Part shown: positions 17,907 through 26,574 of the stretch, piece after piece
Numbering within the stretch: the first letter of the stretch is position 1
Layout of the letters: each line of letters starts with the position of its first letter
Assembly (NCBI GenBank): GCA_023386955.1
Contig: JAEWIS010000044.1
Location: 186,001 to 250,000 of the forward strand
DNA from: Bacillota bacterium
GTDB lineage: Bacteria > Bacillota > Bacilli > Paenibacillales > NBRC-103111
Length of the DNA: 64,000 nt
Direction of reading: 5' to 3'
Translations under genes and position numbers: made by a program
Notes under the pieces: generated by a model
What the model was told of the DNA's origin: nothing
Seen by the model: the letters and a program-made list of their open reading frames with translations, nothing else
Databases searched by the model: none

Positions 17907-19386
17907 ATTCCTTGGTAATGGCGCCGGTTTCCCGGATCTCAATACCGGGGTGATGGGTGCATTCCAGCTGCAGACGGATGGCACCGGTGCGGGCAATGGC
18001 TGTCAGCCGCCGTACCGGCTGGGTTTCGCTGCGGTCGAGAGCTACAGCCAGCTGCAGCAAGGACCCCAAGCGCTCCACCAACAGACAATCGGATTCAGTC
18101 AGAATGTCCTTATGTTCGAGGAATAGCTGACGGGTCCGGTTTTTGTTTTTGTAGGAGGCGATCATGGCGCAGATCAGCACCTCCCGGTGGGTCAGCCCGT
18201 ACAGGCGGGAATGGGCGATGAGATAAAAGGTATGTTTGGGATAATCGTAGTAAAATATGGTGATGCCGATCCGGTACAGCAGACTTGCTACATGAAGATA
18301 GGCTCTCGACCGGATGCTCAGGTGGTGCAGATCCTGCAGGTCGTCGAAGAGCTTCAGGGCCAGCCGGTTCACCTGCTCCACATGGAGAAGGGACACGGAC
18401 GGATGCAAGGCCAGCAGGTTGCGGACGCTGTGCTCCAGCACATTGGAGAACTGGGCTTGTCCCGGATTCAGCACATCATAAAAGAGTCCGTCCCGCAGGC
18501 CGCTGCCGCTGACCATATAGTGGGAGGCGCCGGAATAATCGAATACGGTCTGAAGGATCAGCATTCCAGGTACGATAATATCGGCACGGCTTCCGGTCAT
18601 ACCGTCCACCTTCTTCCGCTTCTCCGGCGGCATGGTGGACAATGCAGCGAGCAGCTGCTCCACAGTCCCTTTTTCCATTTGATACTGGTGGGCCAGGGGG
18701 AGGGAATACTTGCGTGCTCTCTGGTCCAGCTTGCCCAAGGTCCGGATGGTTCCGCCCAGACCGATCAGGGGCAGCCCCTGATGGCCCTTGATCCAGGGCT
18801 CCTTTTCCAGAGCGGCCAGAACCATGTGGCGGATTTTCGCTGCGGTATCGGCATCGGCCACACCGTCCTTGGTGAACCGTTTGGTGGTGTTGACGGAGCC
18901 GAAGGGGAAGGACACGCTATGGATCAGCGACCGGCCCAGGAACAGGGACACCTCGGTGCTGCCGCCGCCGATATCAATCAGCAGGCCGTCCTGAATATCC
19001 ATGGAATTGATCATGCCCAAAAATCCGTAGCGGGCTTCCATCTCACCGGACAGAATCTCCACTTCGATGCCGGTTTCCTTTTTCAAAATGGCGACGATCT
19101 CTCCGGAATTGGAAGCGTTGCGGATGGCCGCGGTAGCCACAGCCCGGATTTTGTCGGTATGGTGAGCCTGGCATAGGGTTCTGAAATGGTTAAGGATGTG
19201 GACAATGCCCATGGCATCCTCCGGCTTGAGGGAACCGTCCTGGCGGATTTTTTCGCTGAGGCGGGCGGATTCCTTGCTCTCATCGATGACCCGGTAGGCG
19301 TCCTTGCCGGATACTTCATAAATCACAAGCCGGACCGAGTTGGATCCGATATCGATAATGCCGATGCGGCTGGTTGTTTCCATCAT
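17836..19386 (-). CDS. ppx: Exopolyphosphatase / guanosine pentaphosphatase (Ppx/GppA family)
   Basis: This 516-residue protein has the ASKHA-type Ppx core: IGIIDIGSNSVRLVIYEV at the N-terminus, ATAAIRNASNS, GLLIDIGGGSTEVSLF and GLGGTIRTLGKLD. A helical HD-like C-terminal domain follows from about residue 310. Such enzymes remove terminal phosphates from polyphosphate or hydrolyse pppGpp. Opposition to ppk suggests polyphosphate, but sequence alone does not separate the two activities. An upstream TTG is in frame, but AAAGGG sits 6 nt before ATG 19386. The last 71 bp lie antisense to the end of ppk. Confidence 0.92.
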   Translation of the reverse strand: MMETTSRIGIIDIGSNSVRLVIYEVSGKDAYRVIDESKESARLSEKIRQDGSLKPEDAMGIVHILNHFRTLCQAHHTDKIRAVATAAIRNASNSGEIVAILKKETGIEVEILSGEMEARYGFLGMINSMDIQDGLLIDIGGGSTEVSLFLGRSLIHSVSFPFGSVNTTKRFTKDGVADADTAAKIRHMVLAALEKEPWIKGHQGLPLIGLGGTIRTLGKLDQRARKYSLPLAHQYQMEKGTVEQLLAALSTMPPEKRKKVDGMTGSRADIIVPGMLILQTVFDYSGASHYMVSGSGLRDGLFYDVLNPGQAQFSNVLEHSVRNLLALHPSVSLLHVEQVNRLALKLFDDLQDLHHLSIRSRAYLHVASLLYRIGITIFYYDYPKHTFYLIAHSRLYGLTHREVLICAMIASYKNKNRTRQLFLEHKDILTESDCLLVERLGSLLQLAVALDRSETQPVRRLTAIARTGAIRLQLECTHHPGIEIRETGAITKEFKKVWSLVPEIQTTPDFSTPQPS

Positions 19387-19567
19387 GATGAGCCCTTTCT
19401 TTTTTTTCAACTATTGTAACACAGACTGCGGGGGTGTGTTCGGCAAACGCTGTATTTTGCGGAGTAAATCAATCTTCCTCCAGGTTCGCATATTGCAGCC
19501 CTGCTTTAGCGGAACAGCTTAGAAGCAAGCGCAGGAACCCGGCGCAGCTTCCAGCAGGCCGCGACTC

Positions 19568-19750
19568 CAACGGACAGAGAGTCCGCTATTACGAGAAAAA
19601 GGGGTCTTTTCTCATTGTTGCGGATTCAGCAGCCGTTATATCGGCGAATATTCCGCATACGGACGTATTTTATGGGAAATAGCGTACCCTGTGTCCGCGA
19701 AAAGATCAAAAGAGCCGATTTCGGGAAAATAACGGCTTCACTGTCCGCAT
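19568..19750 (+). repeat. DDII element E (183 bp, ppx-citZ spacer)
   Basis: Units lie at 19568 and 19618 (direct), 19677-19700 and 19727-19750 (inverted): the same 0/50/109/159 spacing as elsewhere. The shared end word here is GCGGA(C/T) rather than TAACGG, and units end in (C/G)(C/T)TATTT or close variants. The 582-bp spacer between ppx and citZ otherwise holds the citZ control region near its right end. Confidence 0.88.
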
Positions 19751-19917
19751 CAAGACAAATTCCTCCGGGAGCTTTCAAAACTCCTGAGATTTCGATAAAA
19801 AACTCCAATCACTTTAGGATTACCATAAAAATCTTTTTTGTACCGATAAGTATCTTTCATTTCATAATTTGTTCACATATATCCAAGAAAATGTTATTAT
19901 AGATATACCAACACATG

Positions 19918-19932
19918 ATAAAACTTTGTTAT
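19918..19932 (+). promoter_or_regulatory. CcpC-type operator upstream of citZ
   Basis: ATAA-AACTTTG-TTAT exactly fits the ATAA-N7-TTAT dyad bound by the citrate-responsive repressor CcpC at B. subtilis citZ and citB. It lies 36 bp before the citZ start, in an AT-rich promoter region. Confidence 0.72.
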
Positions 19933-19968
19933 GATATTCACATACCACAGCTAAAGGAGAGAGATACG

Positions 19969-21081
19969 ATGACGGCAACCAAAGGTTTGGAAGGTATCGT
20001 AGCCACCACGTCCTCCATCAGTTCTATTATTGACGGTGTATTAACATACCGGGGCATCGACATTGATGAGCTGGCAGAGCATGCTTCCTTCGAAGAAGTG
20101 GTCTACCTGCTGTGGTTCGGCAAGCTTCCCACGGAGACCGAGCTGGCCCAGCTTAAGGATAATCTTAGCAAGAACGCGGCGGTGCCCGATGCCGTTATTG
20201 AACAGCTCCGGCTGGCTCCCAAGGATGCCAATGCCATGGCTGTACTCCGTACCGCCATCTCCGCTCTCTCCTTATATGATCCAGAAGCCGCTGATATGAG
20301 CGTAGCCTCCAATGTACAGAAGGCTATCAAGCTGCAAGCCCAGGTTGCCACCATTATTGCCGCATTTGCCCGTATCCGCCAAGGGCTGGACCCGGTAGCA
20401 CCCAAGGAAAGCGCCTCCATTGCAGAGAACTTCCTGTACATGCTCACCGGCGAGCAGCCTGACCCTATAGCAGTGGAGGCTCTCGACAAGGCGCTGGTGC
20501 TGCATGCGGACCATGAGCTGAATGCATCTACCTTCGCAGCCCGTGTAACCGTTGCCACCCTGTCCGATATTTATTCCGGAGTCACCTCTGCCATTGGAGC
20601 CCTGAAGGGTCCGCTGCACGGAGGAGCCAATGAGGCCGTTATGGAAATGCTGGAGGAAATCGGCAGCTTCGAAGCTGTGGAAACCTATGTGAACAGAAAG
20701 CTGGACAACAAGGAGAAGCTGATGGGCTTTGGCCACCGGGTTTACAAAAACGGCGATCCCCGCGCCAAACATCTGCAGAAGATGTCCCATGAGCTGGGCA
20801 AGTTGACCGGCGACCTGAAGTGGTATAATATGTCCGTGAAGATTGATGATATGGTCGTTTCCGAAAAGGGCCTCAAGCCCAATGTGGATTTCTATTCCGC
20901 ATCCGTCTACACCACGCTGGGGATTCCGAGAGATCTGTTCACGCCGATCTTCGCCATTAGCCGTATGTCAGGCTGGACCGCCCATATCCTGGAGCAGTTC
21001 GAGAACAACCGCCTGATCCGTCCCCGTGCCGAATACGTAGGGCCGGTGGGGCAATCCTATGTCCCCATGGAAAATCGGTAA
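19969..21081 (+). CDS. citZ: Citrate synthase
   Basis: This enzyme condenses oxaloacetate and acetyl-CoA to citrate, the entry step of the TCA cycle. The 370-residue size fits the short Gram-positive type. Key blocks are visible: GVLTYRGIDIDELAEHASFEE (N-term), GPLHGGANEAVMEML and GFGHRVYKNGDPRAKHL (substrate-binding His residues), and DFYSASVYTTLGIP with the catalytic Asp region. AAAGGAGAGAG precedes ATG 19969; an in-frame upstream ATG at 19915 has no such site and overlaps the operator. It is followed by icd and mdh in the conserved citZ-icd-mdh order. Confidence 0.97.
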   Translation: MTATKGLEGIVATTSSISSIIDGVLTYRGIDIDELAEHASFEEVVYLLWFGKLPTETELAQLKDNLSKNAAVPDAVIEQLRLAPKDANAMAVLRTAISALSLYDPEAADMSVASNVQKAIKLQAQVATIIAAFARIRQGLDPVAPKESASIAENFLYMLTGEQPDPIAVEALDKALVLHADHELNASTFAARVTVATLSDIYSGVTSAIGALKGPLHGGANEAVMEMLEEIGSFEAVETYVNRKLDNKEKLMGFGHRVYKNGDPRAKHLQKMSHELGKLTGDLKWYNMSVKIDDMVVSEKGLKPNVDFYSASVYTTLGIPRDLFTPIFAISRMSGWTAHILEQFENNRLIRPRAEYVGPVGQSYVPMENR

Positions 21082-21229
21082 GGATAAGAAATCATACCAG
21101 CACTTATAAATTTCATATTGTTTACCACGAACGGGCGCCGGAGAGCCGCAAGCTTGCCTTTTGGCACCCGTTCTTGAAGTCCATAGACGTTTTTTTGGGG
21201 TCCATCATCTTATAGCCGGGAGGTTTACC

Positions 21230-22525
21230 ATGCCACAATTCGAACAATATTCCTTGCCAGTCGAGGGCCAGCCGATTACAATTGATAACGGCAAATTGAA
21301 CGTGCCCAACAATCCTATCATTCCGTTTATTGAAGGGGACGGCACCGGTCCCGATATTTGGGCAGCTTCCAAGCGTGTCCTGGATGCGGCTGTGGAGAAG
21401 GCATACGGCGGCGAGAAGAAGATTGCCTGGTATGAGGTGTATGCCGGCGAAAAGGCGTTTAACCAATTCAACAGCTGGCTGCCCAACGACACCCTGACCG
21501 CAGTCCGTGAATACATAGTGGCCATTAAGGGGCCGCTGACCACTCCCATCGGTGGAGGCATCCGTTCCCTGAACGTAGCCCTCCGCCAGGAGCTGGATCT
21601 GTACGTGTGCTCCCGTCCGGTGCGGTATTTCGATGGTGTTCCCTCCCCTGTGAAGCATCCCGAGCTGGTGGATATGGTGATTTTCCGGGAAAATACGGAG
21701 GACATCTATGCCGGCATCGAGTGGGCCGAAGGCTCCGCCGAGGTGAAGAAGGTTATCGAATTCCTTCAGAATGAAATGGGCGTGAAGAAAATCCGCTTCC
21801 CGGAAACCTCCGGGATCGGCATCAAGCCTGTATCCAAGGAGGGCTCCGAGCGCCTGATCCGCGCAGCTATCGAATATGCCATTCAGCATAACCGCAAGTC
21901 CGTGACGCTGGTGCATAAGGGCAATATTATGAAGTTCACGGAAGGCGCCTTCAAGAACTGGGGTTACGAGCTGGCAGAGCGGGAATTCGGCGACAAAACC
22001 TTTACCTGGGACCAATACGACCGGATCAAAGCAGCAGAAGGCACAGACGCCGCCAATAAGGCACAGAAGGAAGCGGAGGCTGCTGGCAAGATCATCGTGA
22101 AGGATGCCATTGCCGACATCGCCTTGCAGCAGGTTCTGACCCGTCCCAAGGAATTCGAAGTCATCGCCACACTGAATTTGAACGGCGACTACCTCTCCGA
22201 CGCCTTGGCCGCCCAGGTGGGAGGCATCGGCATTGCCCCCGGCGCCAACATCAACTATGTGACCGGCCATGCCATCTTCGAAGCCACCCACGGCACAGCG
22301 CCCAAGTATGCGGGGCTTGATGTGGTGAACCCCGGCTCCGTAATCCTCTCCGGTGTGATGATGCTGGAGCATCTGGGCTGGCAGGAAGCCGCAGATCTGA
22401 TTTACAAGGGATTGGAAACCGCCATCAACAACAAAACGGTTACCTATGACTTCGCCCGTCTGATGGAAGGCGCAACAGAAGTGAAGTGCTCGGCCTTCGC
22501 CGATGAGATTATTGGACATATGTAA
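21230..22525 (+). CDS. icd: Isocitrate dehydrogenase (NADP+)
   Basis: This enzyme oxidatively decarboxylates isocitrate to 2-oxoglutarate. The 431-residue product fits the dimeric bacterial Icd. Visible motifs are [37 protein letters not shown] with the substrate-loop Ser (RSLN), [28 protein letters not shown] with the catalytic Lys, and [24 protein letters not shown] lies 7 nt before ATG 21230. The 148-bp spacer after citZ contains a GAACGGG/CCCGTTC hairpin that might process or attenuate the message. Confidence 0.96.
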   Translation: MPQFEQYSLPVEGQPITIDNGKLNVPNNPIIPFIEGDGTGPDIWAASKRVLDAAVEKAYGGEKKIAWYEVYAGEKAFNQFNSWLPNDTLTAVREYIVAIKGPLTTPIGGGIRSLNVALRQELDLYVCSRPVRYFDGVPSPVKHPELVDMVIFRENTEDIYAGIEWAEGSAEVKKVIEFLQNEMGVKKIRFPETSGIGIKPVSKEGSERLIRAAIEYAIQHNRKSVTLVHKGNIMKFTEGAFKNWGYELAEREFGDKTFTWDQYDRIKAAEGTDAANKAQKEAEAAGKIIVKDAIADIALQQVLTRPKEFEVIATLNLNGDYLSDALAAQVGGIGIAPGANINYVTGHAIFEATHGTAPKYAGLDVVNPGSVILSGVMMLEHLGWQEAADLIYKGLETAINNKTVTYDFARLMEGATEVKCSAFADEIIGHM

Positions 22526-22530
22526 AACGA

Positions 22531-22582
22531 TCCCCCAAAAGTGATGTTAAGCAGAGAGGCCTAATCAGGTACTTTTGGGGGA
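22531..22582 (+). other. Stable hairpin between icd and mdh
   Basis: TCCCCCAAAAGT (22531-22542) is perfectly complementary to ACTTTTGGGGGA (22571-22582), a 12-bp stem with a 28-nt loop. No T-run follows, so it looks like a processing or stability hairpin inside the citZ-icd-mdh transcript rather than a terminator. Confidence 0.75.
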
Positions 22583-22635
22583 GCCCCCGGAAATTCGAAA
22601 GCGCCCAATTAAGAGATCTTTAGGAGGACATAAAT

Positions 22636-23577
22636 ATGCCCCTGACACGCAAAAAAATTACCGTTGTGGGCGCCGGCTTTACCGGTGCCACCACAGCGCT
22701 GCTTTTGGCCCAAAAAGAGCTTGGCGATGTTGTCCTGCTGGATATCCCCCAATTGGAGAATCCCACCAAGGGCAAGGCACTGGATATGCTGGAGGCGGGT
22801 CCTGTTCAAGGCTTCGACGCCACCATTACCGGCACCAGCAGCTATGAGGATGCCGAGGGTTCGGATATCGTCATCATTACCGCAGGCGTGGCCCGCAAGC
22901 CGGGGATGAGCCGAGATGATCTGGTGAGCATCAATGCGGGTATCGTCCGCTCCGTCTGCGAAAACATCAAGCGGGTTGCTCCGGATTCCATCGTTATTCT
23001 GCTGTCCAACCCGGTAGACGCCATGACCTATGTAGCCTACCATACCCTGGGTTTCCCCAAGAACCGGGTCATTGGCCAATCCGGCGTGCTGGATACCGCC
23101 CGTTTCTGCACCTTCGTATCCCAGGAGCTGAATGTGTCTGTTGAGGATGTCCGCGGCTTTGTGCTGGGCGGCCATGGCGATGATATGGTTCCCCTGGTCC
23201 GTTACTCCAGCGTTGGCGGCATTCCCCTGGAGGTCCTGCTGCCCAAGGAGCGAATTGACGCCATCGTGCAGCGCACCCGTGTGGGCGGTGGTGAAATCGT
23301 GAACCTGCTGGGCACCGGCAGCGCTTATTATGCGCCTGCCGCATCTCTGGTGCAGATGACCGAAGCCATCGTTAAGGACAAAAAACGGATTCTGCCATCC
23401 ATCGCTCTTCTCGAGGGTGAGTACGGCTACGATCACCTGTTTATGGGTGTGCCTACTCTCTTGGGCGGCAACGGTATCGAACGGATTTATGAGCTGGAGC
23501 TGACAGTGGAAGAGAAGACTGCTCTGGACAAATCCGCCCAATCCGTGAAGAATGTGATTGCCGTGGTAAACGGCTAA
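22636..23577 (+). CDS. mdh: Malate dehydrogenase
   Basis: This NAD-dependent enzyme oxidises malate to oxaloacetate. The 313-residue protein is of the LDH-like type. The Rossmann motif is [12 protein letters not shown], with Asp ending the second strand (VVLLDIPQ, so NAD rather than NADP). The mobile loop is [14 protein letters not shown], the substrate residues are LSNPVDAMT and [12 protein letters not shown], and the catalytic His is in [21 protein letters not shown] precedes the ATG. Its downstream terminator appears split by a mobile-like element. Confidence 0.97.
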   Translation: MPLTRKKITVVGAGFTGATTALLLAQKELGDVVLLDIPQLENPTKGKALDMLEAGPVQGFDATITGTSSYEDAEGSDIVIITAGVARKPGMSRDDLVSINAGIVRSVCENIKRVAPDSIVILLSNPVDAMTYVAYHTLGFPKNRVIGQSGVLDTARFCTFVSQELNVSVEDVRGFVLGGHGDDMVPLVRYSSVGGIPLEVLLPKERIDAIVQRTRVGGGEIVNLLGTGSAYYAPAASLVQMTEAIVKDKKRILPSIALLEGEYGYDHLFMGVPTLLGGNGIERIYELELTVEEKTALDKSAQSVKNVIAVVNG

Positions 23578-23600
23578 CCTCAGAAATACAGTATACGCAT

Positions 23601-23805
23601 GGCGCTTTGCCTTCCTAGGGCGTGTCTGAAAACTCCGAGGGGCGCAGATTTTAGCGAATTTTCGTTCATGGCAAGGCACTTTTCCGCAGGCGCACCGGGG
23701 GTACGTCAAGGGAAAGTAACGCAGCAAGGGACGAAAAGGCGATGAAAGATGCCCTCAACGAGTTTTCAGACGCGCCCTAACTATGATGGGGGTAAAGCGC
23801 CTTTT
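23601..23805 (+). terminator. mdh terminator with an element in its loop
   Basis: GGCGCTTTGCC (23601-23611) can pair with GGTAAAGCGCC (23791-23801) with one mismatch, followed by TTTT. The arms are separated by the 164-bp element at 23616-23779. Without it the loop would be only 15 nt. The right arm can also form GGGGTAAA/TTTACCCC locally. Confidence 0.6.
23616..23779. mobile_element. MITE-like palindromic element, long copy (164 bp)
   Basis: The 20-bp terminal inverted repeats TAGGGCGTGTCTGAAAACTC (23616-23635) and its complement (23760-23779) differ at one base. There is no open frame inside. The inner sequence GAGGGGCGCAGATTTTAGCG recurs in the short copy at 52586-52644. The arrangement fits a non-autonomous element, but no transposase is present in the window. 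Confidence 0.8.
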
Positions 23806-23834
23806 ACCCCTATTGGCCCTTGGGAGGAATGCTC

Positions 23835-24566
23835 ATGACAGCAGTTGCCCTTATATCCGATGTGCATTCCAATGTTTTTGCGCTGGAGGCAGTGCTTGCA
23901 GACATAGACAAGCGGAGAATTACTCGTATTGTTAATTTGGGGGACAGCTTATACGGCCCTATGGACATACACGGCACCTATTCGCTGCTGCGCTCCCGCC
24001 CCATGCTTCATCTGCGGGGGAATTGCGACAGACTGCTGCTGCTTCCACCAACTGTTAGTCCATCCACCATGGACCGGAACAGGCGGGAGCTTACGGCTGA
24101 GGAGCGGGCTTGGATTGAAGAGCTGCCGGAAACCGCGGAAGAAGAGGGGCTTTTTTTGTGTCATGGGACACCGGAATCCGATGAGATCTACCTTCTGGAC
24201 AAGCTGGATCAGCATGGCTGCCATCCGCGTCCGCTTGAAGAACTGGTGTCAATGACGAATGGGGTGGTCCACCCGGTCATTGCCTGCGGCCACTCCCACC
24301 GGCCGGCAATTGTGTATTTGCCTAATGGCAAAACAGTGATTAATGCCGGAAGTGTTGGCTTGCCTGCTTATCATGATGATTTGCCCATCGATCACAAAAT
24401 GGAATCCGGAACCCCTCATGCCAATTACACACTCGCTGTGCATGACCCCTCCGGTTGGCGGTTTGAGCAATTCTCGATTCCTTATGATTGGGAAGCGGCC
24501 GCGTCAATGGCGGATTTCAACGGAAGACCGGACTGGGCCCAAAGCATAAGGACAGGATTCGCGTAG
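23835..24566 (+). CDS. Metallophosphoesterase (YfcE/calcineurin-like)
   Basis: The 243-residue product has the ordered metal-binding motifs of the calcineurin-like superfamily: DVHSN (D-x-H), GDSLYGP (GD), RGNCDR (GN-D type), CHGTPES (H) and GHSHRPA (GHxH). This supports a two-metal phosphodiesterase or phosphatase; the substrate is unknown. Of two nearby ATGs, 23835 is 8 nt after GGGAGGA and preferred over 23829. It is downstream of mdh, after the palindromic element. Confidence 0.92.
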   Translation: MTAVALISDVHSNVFALEAVLADIDKRRITRIVNLGDSLYGPMDIHGTYSLLRSRPMLHLRGNCDRLLLLPPTVSPSTMDRNRRELTAEERAWIEELPETAEEEGLFLCHGTPESDEIYLLDKLDQHGCHPRPLEELVSMTNGVVHPVIACGHSHRPAIVYLPNGKTVINAGSVGLPAYHDDLPIDHKMESGTPHANYTLAVHDPSGWRFEQFSIPYDWEAAASMADFNGRPDWAQSIRTGFA

Positions 24567-24597
24567 AGTAAAAAGATTTACATACATGCAGGAAAAA

Positions 24598-24626
24598 TTG
24601 CATGCCCGTCTCTGATCAAGTATACT
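24598..24626 (+). promoter_or_regulatory. Sigma-A promoter for the small membrane protein gene
   Basis: TTGCAT (24598-24603), 17 bp, TATACT (24621-24626), about 60 bp before the start codon. Confidence 0.65.
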
Positions 24627-24687
24627 ACTGCTGGATATGTATGACAGGTCAGATAAACGCGGGTGGTCCGCGGAATGGAGGATGCAT

Positions 24688-25116
24688 ATGGATAAGGCAT
24701 TTTTATTTTTGCATCTGGTGGCTTCCATCGGGATGGGATTTTATTTGCTGCTTCCCTTCTTGGTCGGGCGGCTGGCAGGACCGGCGGCGCAAAGCCAGGT
24801 GGGGTACGCGGGGCTTCTGGCATCCGCCAACAGAATCGGCATGTACCTGCTGGTGGTCCAGCTGTTAACCGGAGGATACCTTTTGCAGACTGCGGATTAT
24901 TCCGTCCTGTGGATGGTCCTGATCGTGCTGGCCTTCCTGGCTGTGGCGGCTTTTACGGGCATGATGGCCAAGCCCCTCAAGCGGTATAAGGAAGCCGTGC
25001 AGCAAGGTCAAAACGGCAAGGCTGAATACGGCAAAATCCGCTTGTTCAGCAGCCTGGCAGGCGTTTGTTTCCTGATCATTATTTTCCTGATGAAGTTCCC
25101 GGAATTGTTTGTGTAG
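24688..25116 (+). CDS. Small integral membrane protein of unknown function
   Basis: The 142-residue product shows four hydrophobic segments (about residues 4-26, 44-62, 68-90 and 118-137) and a basic loop LKRYKEAVQQGQNGKAEYGK between the third and fourth. I do not recognise a family with confidence; small four-helix proteins of this kind are often annotated as conserved membrane proteins. AATGGAGG lies 6 nt before ATG 24688, which decides the start over an upstream in-frame ATG. It has its own promoter and a downstream terminator, so it is likely monocistronic. Confidence 0.8.
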   Translation: MDKAFLFLHLVASIGMGFYLLLPFLVGRLAGPAAQSQVGYAGLLASANRIGMYLLVVQLLTGGYLLQTADYSVLWMVLIVLAFLAVAAFTGMMAKPLKRYKEAVQQGQNGKAEYGKIRLFSSLAGVCFLIIIFLMKFPELFV

Positions 25117-25125
25117 CACACTATA

Positions 25126-25172
25126 AAAACCCGCCTGCTGCTGACGTTGCGTCAGGGCAAGGCGGGTTTTGT
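25126..25172. terminator. Bidirectional terminator
   Basis: AAAACCCGCCT (25126-25136) pairs with AGGCGGGTTTT (25160-25170), with an inner CTGACG/CGTCAG hairpin. A/T runs on both sides could serve the membrane protein gene and the convergent deacetylase gene. Confidence 0.85.
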
Positions 25173-25237
25173 TCGGAAACGGACACGGATTCCGCAGAGC
25201 AAGGGGACAATGCCGCTTCGCGCTCATACCGGAATTA

Positions 25238-26407
25238 TCAGGTTTCCGTTCCGGAGTCGCTTTCGGTTGGCGGGTCGGTGGTGTAGGTGCCGGTGTCCGT
25301 ATCCAGACGGATGGTGATGCCAAGAATCCGCTCCAGATCCTTGAGGAGAATATAGGAACGGCGGCCTTCCACATACAACGGTCTGTCCAGGGTGAATGCG
25401 GCATTGTCCGACAGCCGGGTGACCGATGCCTTGTCCGGGCTGAATTTGAACAGGGTTCCGTTATAGTTCATGCCCAGCTGGTTGTCGGCTTTGTCCTTGT
25501 ATAGCTCACCGCCCAGCTGCTCCAGGGTTTCCCGGAGGGGCGCTTCTTCGCCGCGCGCATCCTTCACGGCAGTAACCCGCCGCATGATCATGTTATGCAG
25601 GGTTTCCGGCTGCACATAAGGGCTGCCAGCATTGAGGCGAGGCAGACGCATCGGATCGGAGCCGCGGGTCACGATCTTCGGCATTACCGTAAAGGCGTAC
25701 CGGACTCCGCCGTCCTGAACCGCCGTTATGGCTTCCGGGTTATAGATGCCGAAGGGATAGGCCATGGTATCGCCGCTTCCCGGCGCATAGGAATCCAGCT
25801 TGGTCCGGCAAGTAACGGCGTCACCGGTGACGCGGGATTTGTACTCGGCATCCGTTTCCGTCCGTCCGTTCAGCTGGAGCCGGTGGGTCAGATAGGCCTT
25901 GCCGTTCTGCTTTTCATGCTGGCTGTCGGAATGGCTTTGGAGCTCGATGAAGCCCTTGCGTTTGCCCAGCTTGGTCAACTCCTCCCGGTTCATGAAGGGA
26001 GTCGTCCCCTTCTGGGGATCATCGATGGTTCCGGTAATAACGAAGCTTACACCGGGAATATCCAGCTCCTGGAGTACCGGATACGCATTGGTGTAGAAGC
26101 TTTCATACCCGTCGTCGAAGGTAACCAGGACCGCATTGTCCGGGATGGCAGCCCCATTCATATAAGCCTTGAATTCATCCAGGGAAATGAAGTTATAATG
26201 CCGGCTTTCCAAAAAGGATAACTGGTTGCGGAAGAGCTCAGTGCTGATGGTGCCGGGTCCCTTCACCGTATCGCTGACATGGTGGTACATGAGAACAGCA
26301 ACCTGATCCTTATATAGAATATCCGGCTCGAAGGCGCTTAAGGAAGAGACGGCCATAGTGAGACCGAGACAGCATAACAGGCTGATGCGCAAAAAAAGCT
26401 TTTTCAT
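25238..26407 (-). CDS. Secreted polysaccharide deacetylase family protein (carbohydrate esterase 4 fold)
   Basis: This 389-residue protein has an N-terminal signal sequence (MKKLFLRISLLCCLGLTMAV, ending near SLSA). The NodB-type domain shows LMYHHVSD, the catalytic and metal motif VTFDDGYES, and a later QSHSDSQH standing at the metal-His motif. AYPFGIYNPEA forms the side of the groove. The C-terminal ~90 residues (LYKDKADNQLGMNYNG onward) look like a stalk or wall-associated domain rather than part of the catalytic fold. The likely role is deacetylation of peptidoglycan or another extracellular glycan; the substrate is not determinable. It is transcribed away from fumarase. Confidence 0.9.
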   Translation of the reverse strand: MKKLFLRISLLCCLGLTMAVSSLSAFEPDILYKDQVAVLMYHHVSDTVKGPGTISTELFRNQLSFLESRHYNFISLDEFKAYMNGAAIPDNAVLVTFDDGYESFYTNAYPVLQELDIPGVSFVITGTIDDPQKGTTPFMNREELTKLGKRKGFIELQSHSDSQHEKQNGKAYLTHRLQLNGRTETDAEYKSRVTGDAVTCRTKLDSYAPGSGDTMAYPFGIYNPEAITAVQDGGVRYAFTVMPKIVTRGSDPMRLPRLNAGSPYVQPETLHNMIMRRVTAVKDARGEEAPLRETLEQLGGELYKDKADNQLGMNYNGTLFKFSPDKASVTRLSDNAAFTLDRPLYVEGRRSYILLKDLERILGITIRLDTDTGTYTTDPPTESDSGTET

Positions 26408-26574
26408 GGTGGGGTGGTTCCCTTCTGCTTGAAATTGACACTTGTGCAGGAAGCTTCAATTGGGGTTAGCGGTTTCTTGGCCGAAATCGTATAATAACGG
26501 AAGAGACCCAGGTGAGACCATCATTATTATAGGCGTAAAAAGAGACATTGACAATGAGAGGAGAACTGCGTAGG

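Noticed and set aside
23616..23779. The palindromic element considered as a full insertion sequence.
   Set aside because: It is only 164 bp and has no transposase frame; kept as a MITE-like element.
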